64,000 bases of DNA from Oscillospiraceae bacterium (GCA_021200775.1 JAJQGB010000007.1:62001-126000); one strand, 5' to 3'. Shown: positions 7,930 through 17,645, counted from the first letter of the stretch. A program made the numbers and translations. Notes: generated by a model from the sequence alone, not told the origin.

Positions 7930-10188
7930 ATGAAAAGACTACTTGCTATGATCTTGGCTGTTGCAATGGTTGTTTCCTGCTTCTCCGCTTGCGGTAGCTC
8001 ATCTAATGATACTACCACTACTACTGCGGCTAACAGCACCGATGATACCGTCGCTACAGACGACACAGCCGTAGAGAATCCTACCGAGCCGGTAGATCCC
8101 TATGCTGACTATGAGATCTGGGTCGAGAACGAAGATGGAACAGTATCCATCGACTTCGAAGAGTACACTGCACTTTCCGCAGCTATCTACTCTGACGTTC
8201 TTGGCGATTACTACGATTACTATCAGGCAGCTTCCGAGGCTGAGAACGTTTCCGAAAAGTACGCTCTCTATGCTATCGCTGAGGCTAAGCTCCTTGAAGA
8301 GTGCGTATTCGTTTCTACCACTTACAACGGTGGCGGACAGGCTATGAGCCGCGTTATGGTTCGTTCCGGCGACTATGCTCTTTGGGGCTCTGACTCCGAC
8401 AGAATGCACAACTACGTTGTTACCAACGAGATGATCACTGTTGCTGACAGAACCTACCTCAAGGAACTCTGGGAAGAGCTCAGAGGCACTGGCACCTACC
8501 TTGATGAAGCTAAGGCTTATCTCACTTCGCAGGGCTACACCTTCGACGATGAGTATGTAAACAGCTACACCGGTGATGCTGAGACCTTCGACGTTCTCGC
8601 TACTTCACAGGCTACCGACTCCGAGAAGGTTATCCAGTGCTACGACGGACTCGTTGAGTACGATTCCGAAGGTATGCTTCAGCCGGCACTCGCTGAGAGC
8701 TGGGAAGTTTCTGACGATGGTCTTACCTGGACCTTCCACATCCGTGAAGGCGTTACATGGGTTGACTCTCAGGGCAGATATGTAGCAGACGTTACTGCTG
8801 ACGACTGGGTTGCAGCTATGCAGCACATGCTCGATGCAGCTGGCGGACTTGAGTACCTCGTTGACGGCGAAGTCGGTATGGCTATTGCTGGCGCTTACGA
8901 GTATCTCTCCGGCGAAATCACCGACTTCTCTGAGGTTGGCGTTACCGCTGTTGACACCTACACCCTCGTTTACACTCTCGAGAGCCCTTGCTCATTCTTC
9001 GAGACTATGCTCGGCTACTCCTGCTTCGCTCCTATGAGCAGAAGCTACTACACTTCCCAGGGTGGTAAGTTCGGCGCTGAATATGATCCTTCCGCTTCCG
9101 ACTACTACTACGGAACTACTTTCGAGAACATCGCTTACTGCGGTCCGTTCATCATCACTCAGTACACCAACGAGAACACCATCAAGTGGGAGTACAACGA
9201 GTCCTACTGGAATCCTGACAATGTTCAGATTCACTCTATCACTTGGCTCTACAACGATGGTTCCGACGTTACCAAGCAGTACAACGACTTCATCTCCGGT
9301 TTGGTTGACTCTGTAAGTATCTCTACTTCTATCGCTGCTATCGCAGCTGCTGATGGATACTCCACCGACAACTACATCTACCGTGCTGACCTCGGTACTA
9401 CTTCCTACCTCGCATTCTACAACATCTACAGAACCGCTTTCGCTAACTTCAACGACAGCACTACCTTGGTTTCCGGTCTTTCTGAAGAAGAGGCTACGAG
9501 AACCAACGTTGCTATGCTCAATGTTCACTTCAGAAGAGCTATCACCTATGCTGTAGACAGAATCTCCTACAACGCTCAGTTCTACGGAGATGAAATCGCT
9601 GCTGTACGTGTTTCCAACGCTTACGTTCCTGGTGACTTCGTTGTCCTCGAGGAAGAAGTTACTGTTGACATCAACGGCACTGCTACCACCTTCCCGGCTG
9701 GCACCTACTACGGCGAAATCCGTCAGGCTCAGCTCGATGCTGATGGCGTAGCTATCAAGTCTTGGGATCCTGATACCAACTCTTCTGCTGGTTACGATGG
9801 ATACTACAACGTTGACAACGCTGTTGCTGAACTCGAAATCGCTATCGAAGAGCTCGCTGCTCAGGGCGTAGTTATCGACGAGGATAATCCTATCCACATC
9901 GAATTCGTTACCACCGGTGCTGTTGAGACTTATGTAAACGGCGCTAACGCTTGGAAGCAGTCTGTTGAGTCCGCACTCGGCGGAAAGGTCATCATCGACA
10001 TCGTCGCTGCTGACGCTACCTCCGATTGGTACTATGCTTGCTACTACTTCAGCTATGGTTACGAAGCTAACTTCACCATCAACACCTTGTCTGGTTGGGG
10101 ACCTGACTACGGCGATCCTTCCACTTATCTCGGAACCTTCCTCGATAGTTACTCCGGCTACATGGTCAAGAGCATCGGTATCTATTAA
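7930..10188 (+). CDS. oppA: Oligopeptide ABC transporter substrate-binding lipoprotein
   Basis: A 752-residue family 5 solute-binding protein (OppA/DppA type) that captures peptides outside the cell and delivers them to OppBC. The signal peptide ends at a lipobox F-S-A-C with Cys21. A Thr/Asp-rich linker (about 28-60) is followed by an N-terminal region unusual for the family, and then the SBP_bac_5 core with L-A-E-S-W-E-V-S-D-D-G-L-T-W-T-F-H-I-R near 255. It is longer than classical OppA (about 540) because of that extra N-terminal part. Codon use is strongly biased, consistent with high expression. A GGAGG ribosome site precedes the ATG. It is followed by permease and ATPase genes. Confidence 0.93.
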   Translation: MKRLLAMILAVAMVVSCFSACGSSSNDTTTTTAANSTDDTVATDDTAVENPTEPVDPYADYEIWVENEDGTVSIDFEEYTALSAAIYSDVLGDYYDYYQAASEAENVSEKYALYAIAEAKLLEECVFVSTTYNGGGQAMSRVMVRSGDYALWGSDSDRMHNYVVTNEMITVADRTYLKELWEELRGTGTYLDEAKAYLTSQGYTFDDEYVNSYTGDAETFDVLATSQATDSEKVIQCYDGLVEYDSEGMLQPALAESWEVSDDGLTWTFHIREGVTWVDSQGRYVADVTADDWVAAMQHMLDAAGGLEYLVDGEVGMAIAGAYEYLSGEITDFSEVGVTAVDTYTLVYTLESPCSFFETMLGYSCFAPMSRSYYTSQGGKFGAEYDPSASDYYYGTTFENIAYCGPFIITQYTNENTIKWEYNESYWNPDNVQIHSITWLYNDGSDVTKQYNDFISGLVDSVSISTSIAAIAAADGYSTDNYIYRADLGTTSYLAFYNIYRTAFANFNDSTTLVSGLSEEEATRTNVAMLNVHFRRAITYAVDRISYNAQFYGDEIAAVRVSNAYVPGDFVVLEEEVTVDINGTATTFPAGTYYGEIRQAQLDADGVAIKSWDPDTNSSAGYDGYYNVDNAVAELEIAIEELAAQGVVIDEDNPIHIEFVTTGAVETYVNGANAWKQSVESALGGKVIIDIVAADATSDWYYACYYFSYGYEANFTINTLSGWGPDYGDPSTYLGTFLDSYSGYMVKSIGIY

Positions 10189-10258
10189 TTTAGACCCCGC
10201 TCTGAATCAGATCAATTTAATCTGAATAGCAAAGCTTTAAATCTTAATCAGAGTATCT

Positions 10259-10287
10259 GCCCCCAAGAGTCAAGGCTTTTGGGGGCT
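10259..10287 (+). terminator. Hairpin between oppA and oppB
   Basis: GCCCCCAA pairs with TTGGGGGC around a 12-nt loop, but no T-run follows. It sits in a 246-bp gap that also holds TCAGAT-n7-ATCTGA (about 10207-10225). It may act as a partial terminator or as an mRNA stabiliser that lets oppA exceed the membrane genes. Nothing else is seen in the gap. Confidence 0.5.
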
Positions 10288-10434
10288 CTCTGATAAAGAA
10301 TCTTTTAGGGCTTTAAAGAGGAATCAACAATTTCGGAAAATCCGGTGACTTAAGGGTCGGATTTTCCGCAGGAGAACCTAACGACTATAACAACAATGGG
10401 GAATGGCGGCGGTTGTTTCCCCGCGTAAGGAACG

Positions 10435-12015
10435 GTGGACAAAGTGGCAAAATATCTAGTAAGAAGAATATTAACGGGTTTGCTCTCTATCGTTGCAGTC
10501 ATAGCAATCGTCATGGTCCTGATATATTCCCTTATGGACAGGACGTTGATATTCGCACAGGACACTGTTTACTCGAAACAGAGCAACAATAACAAAACCG
10601 TTTACCAGTATCAGAAGTGGGAAGAGTATGGCTACCTTGACTATGTAACCTATAACGATTACCTCAACGAGCTGGTAGCAAACGGCGAGATTGACGAGGA
10701 CATCAAGTCTTCAGTCGCTTCAATCGCAAGAAAATCAGAAAACGACTCGGAAGAAGTCGCAGAGTATGTTCAGAAGTTCACTGAATACTATCAGAGTAAG
10801 GGCTATACTGTTATAAGGCTGGACGCTGTTATGATGACCAACACTAAGGTTGCAACCGGTGGTAACCAACAGCTCTTTGCTTATAAGAATATACCCGTCA
10901 TCTCACGACTCTGGACATATCTTACGAGCATCCTGACATTTGACAACATCAACGCAGTTACCGACGATGTCGGAGAGCGTGGACTTACGTTTACACTCTA
11001 TGACCCTGTATACGGCGGAGACACCTTCTCGCCCGCAATCATCGGCAACGGCACAACGCATAAGTACCTATTATACTTCGACAACGAGTTCCCGTTTATC
11101 CATCAGAATTTCGTGACGATAAACCTGGGAGTTTCATACACAGTTAATCAGGGTATTGATATCACCAATACCATGTCCGACAAGCAAGGTAGCTACGCAA
11201 AGAGAGAAGTTACATATCCTACAGGTTTGACGGAGCAGAGCGCCGATAACCTTCACACGGCGAAATATGTTTCGGGAAGCTTAGAGAGTAACATCGTCTA
11301 TTCGGAGAGATTTACCGACAACTACACCAGCACCACAACCTACAAGACAGGTCGTTCGAGAGTCGGTTATTCGTTCATAATCGGTATCCTTTCGACACTT
11401 ATGGCTTATGTCCTGGGTATTCCTCTTGGAATCCTCATGGCACAGCACAAGGACGGATTCCTTGATAAATTAGGAACTCTTTACATCATCTTCATGATTG
11501 CTGTTCCTTCGCTTGCATATATCTTCCTCTTCAAGGCAATAGGCGGAAAGCTAGGGTTCCCAACGACGTTCGTTATAGATACGGAAGTCCCGGCGATGTA
11601 TATCCTGCCTATCGTTTCACTGGCTTTGCCTTCGGTTGCAAGCCTGATGAAGTGGTTACGTAGATACATGATCGACCAGATGAATTCCGACTACGTCAAG
11701 TTTGCACGTGCAGGCGGTCTTTCTGAAGGCGAAATCTTTAGAAACCACATCCTGAAGAATGCGGTTATCCCGATTGTTCACGGTATCCCCGGCAGTATCT
11801 TAGGAGCACTCACCGGCGCCATCATCACCGAGCGTGTATACTCGGTTCCTGGTACTGGTAACCTCCTCACGAGAGCTATCAACGCTTACGATAACTCGGT
11901 TATCGTCGGTGTAACGCTCTTCTATGCTGTACTGTCCGTTGTCTCGCTCATCGCCGGCGACCTTCTCATGTCCGCTGTCGACCCGAGAATCAACTTTACT
12001 ACGAAAGCGCGGTGA
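10435..12015 (+). CDS. oppB: Oligopeptide ABC transporter permease, first subunit
   Basis: A 526-residue membrane subunit of the peptide importer, of the OppB/DppB family. One membrane segment lies at about 10-33. A very long extracytoplasmic loop (about 35-310) follows, then five hydrophobic segments with the inner-membrane ATPase-docking EAA loop G-L-S-E-G-E-I-F-R-N-H-I-L-K-N-A around 425-440. Classical OppB is about 310 residues, so the loop adds roughly 200. The start is a GTG preceded by AAGGA. oppC follows six bases after the stop, so the genes are cotranscribed. Confidence 0.92.
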   Translation: MDKVAKYLVRRILTGLLSIVAVIAIVMVLIYSLMDRTLIFAQDTVYSKQSNNNKTVYQYQKWEEYGYLDYVTYNDYLNELVANGEIDEDIKSSVASIARKSENDSEEVAEYVQKFTEYYQSKGYTVIRLDAVMMTNTKVATGGNQQLFAYKNIPVISRLWTYLTSILTFDNINAVTDDVGERGLTFTLYDPVYGGDTFSPAIIGNGTTHKYLLYFDNEFPFIHQNFVTINLGVSYTVNQGIDITNTMSDKQGSYAKREVTYPTGLTEQSADNLHTAKYVSGSLESNIVYSERFTDNYTSTTTYKTGRSRVGYSFIIGILSTLMAYVLGIPLGILMAQHKDGFLDKLGTLYIIFMIAVPSLAYIFLFKAIGGKLGFPTTFVIDTEVPAMYILPIVSLALPSVASLMKWLRRYMIDQMNSDYVKFARAGGLSEGEIFRNHILKNAVIPIVHGIPGSILGALTGAIITERVYSVPGTGNLLTRAINAYDNSVIVGVTLFYAVLSVVSLIAGDLLMSAVDPRINFTTKAR

Positions 12016-12021
12016 TAGAAT

Positions 12022-12996
12022 ATGACAACAGCTGAAATATCTGAAAAGTATGGTCTTTCAAAGGAAGAACTCTTTGCGCATGTCGACAACAACGCTGAAG
12101 AGGCTGAAAGAATAACCGCACCGCGTTATTCCTACTGGCACTCGGTCTTCCGCGTATTCTTCCGCAAGAAAATAAACATCGTAATCCTGGCACTGCTTGC
12201 GGTAATAATCGTATTTACATATGTTTATCCCGCAGTAACCGAATACGACAAGTTCGCAAACATCATGGATGCAAGTGCAAAGCACCTTACTCCTGCCGCG
12301 GCAATGGAGAAGTTCGGCTACAATATCCACTGGATATTCGGTGCCGGTGCTTCCGGACAGTCGACGTTTGACGCTATCTGGTATGGTGCAAGAATCTCTG
12401 TATCGCTCGCATTCATCTGCGCCGCAATCAACATGGTTATCGGTGTAGTTTTGGGTGCTGTCTGGGGCTTCTCGAAGAGAGTTGACTCCATCATGATTCC
12501 GATTTACAACATCATCGGCAACATCCCTTATGTACTCCTCATCTCCGTTCTCGTAATGCTCTTCACCCCGTCCTTCTGGACAATGGTATTCGCATTGACT
12601 ATCACCGGATGGATTGGAATTGCCTACTTCATCCGAACGCAGGTAGTAATCATAAGAGACCGTGAGTATAACCTGGCTTCAAAGTGTCTTGGAACGTCCA
12701 CCTTCAAGATTGCTATAAAGAACATTCTGCCGTTCATGACTTCCGTCATCGTTACCCAGGCGGCTACTGAAATTCCTTCCTACATCGGCTACGAAGTATT
12801 CCTAGCTTACATCGGAATGGGACTTTCGGATATGTCACTCGGTCGTATGATTTACGACGCCGAGTCCGCAATGGTAACTCCCGGCTGGCAGTTCGAGTTC
12901 TGGTGCCCGGTTGCTGTAGTCTCCATCATCACAATCGTTCTTTACGTTGTCGGTCAGAACTTAGGTGACGCTACCGACCCGAGAACACACATGTAA
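12022..12996 (+). CDS. oppC: Oligopeptide ABC transporter permease, second subunit
   Basis: A 324-residue permease partner of OppB. A soluble N-terminal stretch of about 50 residues is followed by six hydrophobic segments. The EAA-type motif C-L-G-T-S-T-F-K-I-A-I-K-N-I-L-P is present near 225-240, and the D-P-R-T-H-M ending is typical of OppC/DppC. It forms the channel heterodimer with OppB and docks with OppD/OppF. Gaps of 6 bp upstream and 14 bp downstream indicate one operon. Confidence 0.93.
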   Translation: MTTAEISEKYGLSKEELFAHVDNNAEEAERITAPRYSYWHSVFRVFFRKKINIVILALLAVIIVFTYVYPAVTEYDKFANIMDASAKHLTPAAAMEKFGYNIHWIFGAGASGQSTFDAIWYGARISVSLAFICAAINMVIGVVLGAVWGFSKRVDSIMIPIYNIIGNIPYVLLISVLVMLFTPSFWTMVFALTITGWIGIAYFIRTQVVIIRDREYNLASKCLGTSTFKIAIKNILPFMTSVIVTQAATEIPSYIGYEVFLAYIGMGLSDMSLGRMIYDAESAMVTPGWQFEFWCPVAVVSIITIVLYVVGQNLGDATDPRTHM

Positions 12997-13010
12997 TGGG
13001 GGTGCAGTAA

Positions 13011-14765
13011 ATGGAAAACAATGAGAAGAAAGTTTTGCTCTCCGCAAAGGATGTGCACCTTCAGTTCAAGGTAAGAGGACGTGTCCTCACTGCTATCAGA
13101 GGAATTTCTCTTGACATTTACGAAGAGGAATCCATCGCAATAGTCGGTGAGTCCGGCTCCGGTAAGTCCGTTTTCACAAAGTGCTTCACCGGTATGAACG
13201 ATAACAACGGTTACATCAGCGGCGGCGAAATCATCTATAACGACCCCGAGCTTTCGGACACTCACGTCGCACTCTCAAGCGACATCAAGAGAATCGAAAA
13301 AAGAGCAAAGAAAAGGCTCGACGAATATTCAAAGCTCGAATTAGGAGCTGAAACCTATAAGGAAATCCTGAATCTCAGATCGGAGAAGAAGGAAAGAGAA
13401 GGTCTCAGTTCATCCGAGCTCGAAGCTGAAAAGGCAAAGGAAAAGGACCTCATTGCAGACAGAACCGATGCCTATAACCTTAAACTCACCCTCGACCCGA
13501 AGAAGGACAAGGCTCAGATTAAGGAACTTTCGGCAAAGATTGACGAGTACGACGCAGAGCTGAAGTCGGTAAGAGCGAAGGCAAAGTCGGTTGAAGCTGA
13601 GCACAAAAAGGCTCTGAAGGCTGATTCTGCGTATCTTTCCGCCTACGACCAGAAGATGGCGGCTCTCAAAGAAAAGTATCAGAAGGAAATTTCCGGCGAA
13701 ATCTCCGACAAGGTCAGGGACCGCAACGTTGTTCTTGCAAAAGAAATCTGCCTTTCAATCGGAAGATATGGCTTGAATGACCGCTATGTCCTTCTTAGAA
13801 AGCTTTTGTCGGCTCTGAGGAAGGCAATGCGTCTGGGAGTTGACCTTGACGACGACAAGCAGAGAAACGCTGTTTTCGATACGGTTGCATTCAGAGTTCA
13901 GTATCTCGACGAGACAGAGGAGGCTCTCCACGGCACATGCGTTTTGAACCTTGCAAACGTCAAGTTTGATAAGGACTGGGCACAGATTCGTGGTAAGAGA
14001 ATCGCTACCGTCTTCCAGGACCCGATGACTTCCTTGAACCCGATTATCACAATCGGCAAACAGATTACTTCTATTATCATCAAGCACCAGGGTTGCAGTG
14101 AGGTTGAGGCGAGAAGAAAAGCGCTTGACCTTATGCACAAGGTCGGTATTCCGAACCCTGAGAAGAGATTTGACGATTATCCCTTCCAGTATTCAGGCGG
14201 TATGAGACAGAGAATCGTTATTGCGATTGCCCTTTCCTGCCAGCCGAAGATTCTTATCTGCGACGAGCCTACAACTGCTCTCGACGTTACAATCCAGGCT
14301 CAGATTCTGAAGCTCTTGAAGGACCTCCAAAAGGAGTTCCATTATACAATAGTATTCATCACCCACGACCTGGGAGTTGTTGCTAACATTGCTGACAGAG
14401 TTGCAGTACTTTATGCCGGACAGATAGTAGAGCTCGGAACGGTTGAAGAGGTCTTCTATGACCCGAAGCACCCGTACACATGGGCACTTCTTTCAAGCCT
14501 TCCTCAGCTCACACAGAGAAATACGAAGCTCTATTCAATCACAGGTACGCCTCCGTCCCTTTATAACGAGGTTGTCGGAGATGCGTTCGCACCGAGAAAT
14601 CCCTATTGCCTGAAGATTGACACCCTTGAGGAGCCGCCGTTGTTCAAGATAAGCGACACTCATTACGCAAAGACGTGGTTACTCGACCCCGATGCTCCTA
14701 AGGTTGAAAAGCCGGAAGCAATCGACGATATTCACGGCAAGCTCATCAGAGCGTTCAACATATAA
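13011..14765 (+). CDS. oppD: Oligopeptide ABC transporter ATPase OppD with large insertion
   Basis: A 584-residue nucleotide-binding subunit. Walker A G-E-S-G-S-G-K-S is at 46-53, but the Q-loop F-Q-D-P only appears at 335-338. The signature S-G-G-M-R-Q-R is at 395-401, Walker B with D-E-P at 414-420 and the switch His at 452. The C-terminal oligopeptide-transporter extension (oligo_HPY type) follows, although the usual iron-sulphur-like Cys cluster is not evident. Normal OppD has about 330-350 residues. The extra ~245 residues (about 80-325) between Walker A and Q-loop are highly charged and heptad-like, suggesting a coiled coil. The flanking core motifs are intact, so it is likely functional. 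It lies between oppC and oppF. Confidence 0.92.
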   Translation: MENNEKKVLLSAKDVHLQFKVRGRVLTAIRGISLDIYEEESIAIVGESGSGKSVFTKCFTGMNDNNGYISGGEIIYNDPELSDTHVALSSDIKRIEKRAKKRLDEYSKLELGAETYKEILNLRSEKKEREGLSSSELEAEKAKEKDLIADRTDAYNLKLTLDPKKDKAQIKELSAKIDEYDAELKSVRAKAKSVEAEHKKALKADSAYLSAYDQKMAALKEKYQKEISGEISDKVRDRNVVLAKEICLSIGRYGLNDRYVLLRKLLSALRKAMRLGVDLDDDKQRNAVFDTVAFRVQYLDETEEALHGTCVLNLANVKFDKDWAQIRGKRIATVFQDPMTSLNPIITIGKQITSIIIKHQGCSEVEARRKALDLMHKVGIPNPEKRFDDYPFQYSGGMRQRIVIAIALSCQPKILICDEPTTALDVTIQAQILKLLKDLQKEFHYTIVFITHDLGVVANIADRVAVLYAGQIVELGTVEEVFYDPKHPYTWALLSSLPQLTQRNTKLYSITGTPPSLYNEVVGDAFAPRNPYCLKIDTLEEPPLFKISDTHYAKTWLLDPDAPKVEKPEAIDDIHGKLIRAFNI

Positions 14766-14777
14766 GGGGGTTTTGAC

Positions 14778-16088
14778 GTGGCAAAAGAAAACAAAAAGAC
14801 TGCAACGCAGTCGCATTTCCCGGAGCATGGTCCTATCGATGAAACCGGAAGAGAAGTGCTGTTGCAACTCAAAAACGTCGATATTACCTTCGGCAAGGGC
14901 GACAACGCCGTAAAAGCTGTCAAGAATGCAAGCTTCGACATCTATAAGGGCGAGACCTTCTCACTGGTTGGTGAGTCCGGTTCAGGTAAAACTACAATCG
15001 GTCGTGCCGTCATCAGAGTAAATCCCTGTGCGGCAGGCGAAATCCTTTATAAAGGCGTAAGAATTTCCGGAAAGATTCCTCACTCACTCGACCGTGAGGT
15101 AATAAGAAACATCCAGATGGTATTCCAGGACCCTGCGGCGTCTCTGAATGAGCGTGCAACGGTTGACTATATCGTATCCGAAGGTCTTTACAACTTCCAT
15201 CTCTACGAAAACGAGGCGGACAGAGTCAAGAAGGTTGAGGATATCATCAAGGAAGTAGGACTGTTGCCGGAGCATCTGACAAGATATCCGCACGAGTTCT
15301 CCGGCGGACAGAGACAGAGAATCGGTCTGGCAAGAGCGATGGTTATGAAGCCGGAGCTGGTTGTAGCCGACGAGCCTATCTCGGCACTCGACGTCTCCAT
15401 CAGAGCGCAGGTCTTAAACCTCATGAAGAAGTTTCAGGAGGAGGACGGTGTAACATATCTGTTCATCGCCCACGACCTTTCAATCGTAAGATTCATCTCC
15501 GACAGAATCGGTGTTATCTACAAGGGCGATATCGTTGAGATTGCGGACGCTGAGGAGCTCTTTAACTTCCCGCTTCATCCGTACACTCACTCGCTCATCT
15601 CGGCAATCCCGATTCCCGACCCGAAGCTCGAAAAGAACAAGGTTTTGTACACCTACGACCCGTCAATCCATGACTACAGTGAGGACAAGCCGGTCTTAAC
15701 CGACATCGGTCACAATCACTTCGTCTATGGCAACAAGAAGGAAATCGAGGAGTACAAGGCGTTAAGAGAAAAGAACGAGATTATCAAGTCGGTCACTATC
15801 CTCGAAGAGGGCGAGACCTACGAGCCAACAGTTGAAGAAATAGACGCAAACGAGAAGGCTGCTGAAGAGCAGTTCCTCAACGCACCGATTCACGACACCA
15901 GCTCGAAGTGGTATGCAGTTCTTTCCTTCCTGCTTCCTATCCTGGGCATTATCCTCGGTCAGATATTCAAGGCAAACAGGCATTTCCGCAACTGGAAGAT
16001 TTGCCGTAAGGGTGCCATTGCAGGCTTTGTGGTAATCGGAATTATCGTTGTCCTGTTCCTGTTGATGCTCCTGTTGGCGGTTATCTGA
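14778..16088 (+). CDS. oppF: Oligopeptide ABC transporter ATPase OppF with membrane tail
   Basis: A 436-residue nucleotide-binding subunit. Walker A G-E-S-G-S-G-K-T is at 65-72, Q-loop F-Q-D-P at about 116-119, signature S-G-G-Q-R-Q-R at 175-181 and Walker B with D-E-P at 195-200. After the usual OppF C-terminal domain comes an acidic linker and two hydrophobic segments (about 378-396 and 412-436) separated by a basic loop, resembling small two-helix membrane modules such as DUF4190. Canonical OppF is soluble and about 310-330 residues, so the tail is an added membrane anchor. It is the last gene of the opp cluster; start GTG with a GGGGG-type ribosome site. Confidence 0.9.
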   Translation: MAKENKKTATQSHFPEHGPIDETGREVLLQLKNVDITFGKGDNAVKAVKNASFDIYKGETFSLVGESGSGKTTIGRAVIRVNPCAAGEILYKGVRISGKIPHSLDREVIRNIQMVFQDPAASLNERATVDYIVSEGLYNFHLYENEADRVKKVEDIIKEVGLLPEHLTRYPHEFSGGQRQRIGLARAMVMKPELVVADEPISALDVSIRAQVLNLMKKFQEEDGVTYLFIAHDLSIVRFISDRIGVIYKGDIVEIADAEELFNFPLHPYTHSLISAIPIPDPKLEKNKVLYTYDPSIHDYSEDKPVLTDIGHNHFVYGNKKEIEEYKALREKNEIIKSVTILEEGETYEPTVEEIDANEKAAEEQFLNAPIHDTSSKWYAVLSFLLPILGIILGQIFKANRHFRNWKICRKGAIAGFVVIGIIVVLFLLMLLLAVI

Positions 16089-16178
16089 CACATTTACGAC
16101 AGAAACGCAAATACGCTTAGTAAGGTCCGACCTGTCCGGTATCATTCGGACGGGTCGGATTGTTTTTGGTGAAGTACT

Positions 16179-17429
16179 ATGAAATCTACAAGGTCACGAA
16201 TTCATACCAGCAATTCAAATCCCAAACCGATTGAAAATGTCGAGATTTCGAGCTCGCATGTCGGGCTTCGGATAGCCGCAGTTGTATTCTTGGTGATGGT
16301 TGCGGCGACGGCGTTCGGCTATGGCATCAGTTCGCTCTTTTCGGGCACCGACGGCTGGCAGGAGATTGAGGCGGACGTCGACGATATGAGTGCGGCTACC
16401 GAGCTTACGTTTATGTATGACATCGGCGCCGGCTCGGAGGGTGCAACTGCCGAGAGAAAGGCAATAGTCGTCATCTATTCCGACGCTTGCGAGACGGCTT
16501 TCCAGCTCTTCACCCCGGACGTCGAATATGAGTACGTCTTTAACGTCTGGTATATAAATAACCACCCGAACGAGGAAATTCAGGTGGAGGAGGCGCTATA
16601 TTCCGCACTTGAAATGATGGTTGAGTCTGGCGGAAGAGAGATTTATCTCGGACCGATTTATTCGGAGTATGAAAGCCTTTTCTTCTCGGCTGAAGACTGG
16701 CAGGCGGAGGAGTTCGACCCGCTTTATAACGACGTCGAGGCGGAATATTTCTCGGAGGTTCTCGGATTTATAAGCACCGACGAGCACATTTCAATAGAGC
16801 TTCTTGGCGACAACAAAATCATGCTTCACGTTTCGGACGAGTATCTGAGCTACGCCGAAGAGATGGGAATCGAAAGCTTCATCGATTTTTCGTGGATGAC
16901 GAATGCCTTTGTCGTCGACTATGTTTCGGACGTGATGATTGAGAACGGCTACACTGCCGGAATAATCGGCTCGAACGACGGCTTCACCCGGAACCTTGGC
17001 GGTTGCGACGACCTGTTCACCTATACCCTCTATTCAAGGCAGGGAAGCACCGTCTATTCCGTCGCCGACCTGGTCTATGAGGGCGGATATAGCTTCGTCT
17101 ATGCCCATGACTACGCAATCACTTCGGACGACGCACTGAAATACTACACCTACGAATCGGGCGAGACAAGAACCCCATACATCGCCGCCACCGACGGTCT
17201 CTCCAAAGCCGCAACGGAGGATCTGGTTCTCTATTCCGGGACGTCAACCTGCGCTGAGCTTGTCCTGAGCCTTGCGGATGTCTATCTTGCGGATGAACTG
17301 GACGAAGCCAAGCTCGAAGCCCTTGCGGAAGACGGAATCTTTGCGGTGTATTATGATGGGTTCGCTATCGAATGTACCGATGAGGAGATTATGCTCAGCG
17401 GGGTGGCGGAAGGATTCGTAGTAGAGTAA
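16179..17429 (+). CDS. Membrane-anchored protein of unknown function, weakly ApbE-like
   Basis: A 416-residue protein with a soluble N-terminus of about 30 residues, one membrane segment (about 31-52), and a long acidic extracytoplasmic part. I do not recognise a family with confidence. Residues around 245-285 (F-I-D-F-S-W-M-T-N-A-F-V-V-D-Y-V, then G-Y-T-A-G-I-I, then G) echo the D-L-G-G-I-A-K-G-Y-A-V-D motif of ApbE flavin transferases, but the key glycines and metal residues are not conserved. It could be a degenerate ApbE-fold protein. It follows oppF by 90 bp and ends at a terminator, so it may be cotranscribed with the opp genes. Confidence 0.6.
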   Translation: MKSTRSRIHTSNSNPKPIENVEISSSHVGLRIAAVVFLVMVAATAFGYGISSLFSGTDGWQEIEADVDDMSAATELTFMYDIGAGSEGATAERKAIVVIYSDACETAFQLFTPDVEYEYVFNVWYINNHPNEEIQVEEALYSALEMMVESGGREIYLGPIYSEYESLFFSAEDWQAEEFDPLYNDVEAEYFSEVLGFISTDEHISIELLGDNKIMLHVSDEYLSYAEEMGIESFIDFSWMTNAFVVDYVSDVMIENGYTAGIIGSNDGFTRNLGGCDDLFTYTLYSRQGSTVYSVADLVYEGGYSFVYAHDYAITSDDALKYYTYESGETRTPYIAATDGLSKAATEDLVLYSGTSTCAELVLSLADVYLADELDEAKLEALAEDGIFAVYYDGFAIECTDEEIMLSGVAEGFVVE

Positions 17430-17444
17430 AATCGGATATAACAA

Positions 17445-17475
17445 AAGAAGTACCCAATCGGATACTTCTTTTTTT
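17445..17475 (+). terminator. Intrinsic terminator after the 16179 gene
   Basis: The 8-bp stem AAGAAGTA/TACTTCTT with a 10-nt loop is followed by a run of T. It abuts the minus-strand tRNA-Tyr. Confidence 0.85.
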
Positions 17476-17476
17476 C

Positions 17477-17562
17477 TGGTGGGAGAGGATGGATTCGGAC
17501 CATCGAAGCTGAAAAGCAACAGATTTACAGTCTGCCCCCTTTGGCCACTCGGGAACTCTCCC
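17477..17562 (-). tRNA. tRNA-Tyr (GTA)
   Basis: Read on the minus strand, this is an 86-nt class II tRNA. The acceptor stem GGGAGAG/CTCTCCC with discriminator A and encoded CCA is perfect. The anticodon loop CTGTAAA contains GTA, and a long variable arm (GCTTTTCAGCTTC region) precedes the T arm with GGTCCGAATCC. All features fit tRNA-Tyr. Confidence 0.95.
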
Positions 17563-17645
17563 ATATTTAATTTACAAAGCCGCCGAGTTTTCGTGTTCCA
17601 CAAAGTCGCCAGACTTTCGTGTGCATAACCCGTCGGGCTTTCTTG

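Noticed and set aside
8992-9897. 301-codon frame antisense to oppA
   Set aside because: The strong codon bias of oppA keeps the opposite frame free of stops. It has no ribosome site and low-complexity Ser/Val composition.
17573-17645. Third tRNA between tRNA-Tyr and tRNA-Thr
   Set aside because: The 83-bp spacer has partial direct repeats but no cloverleaf.
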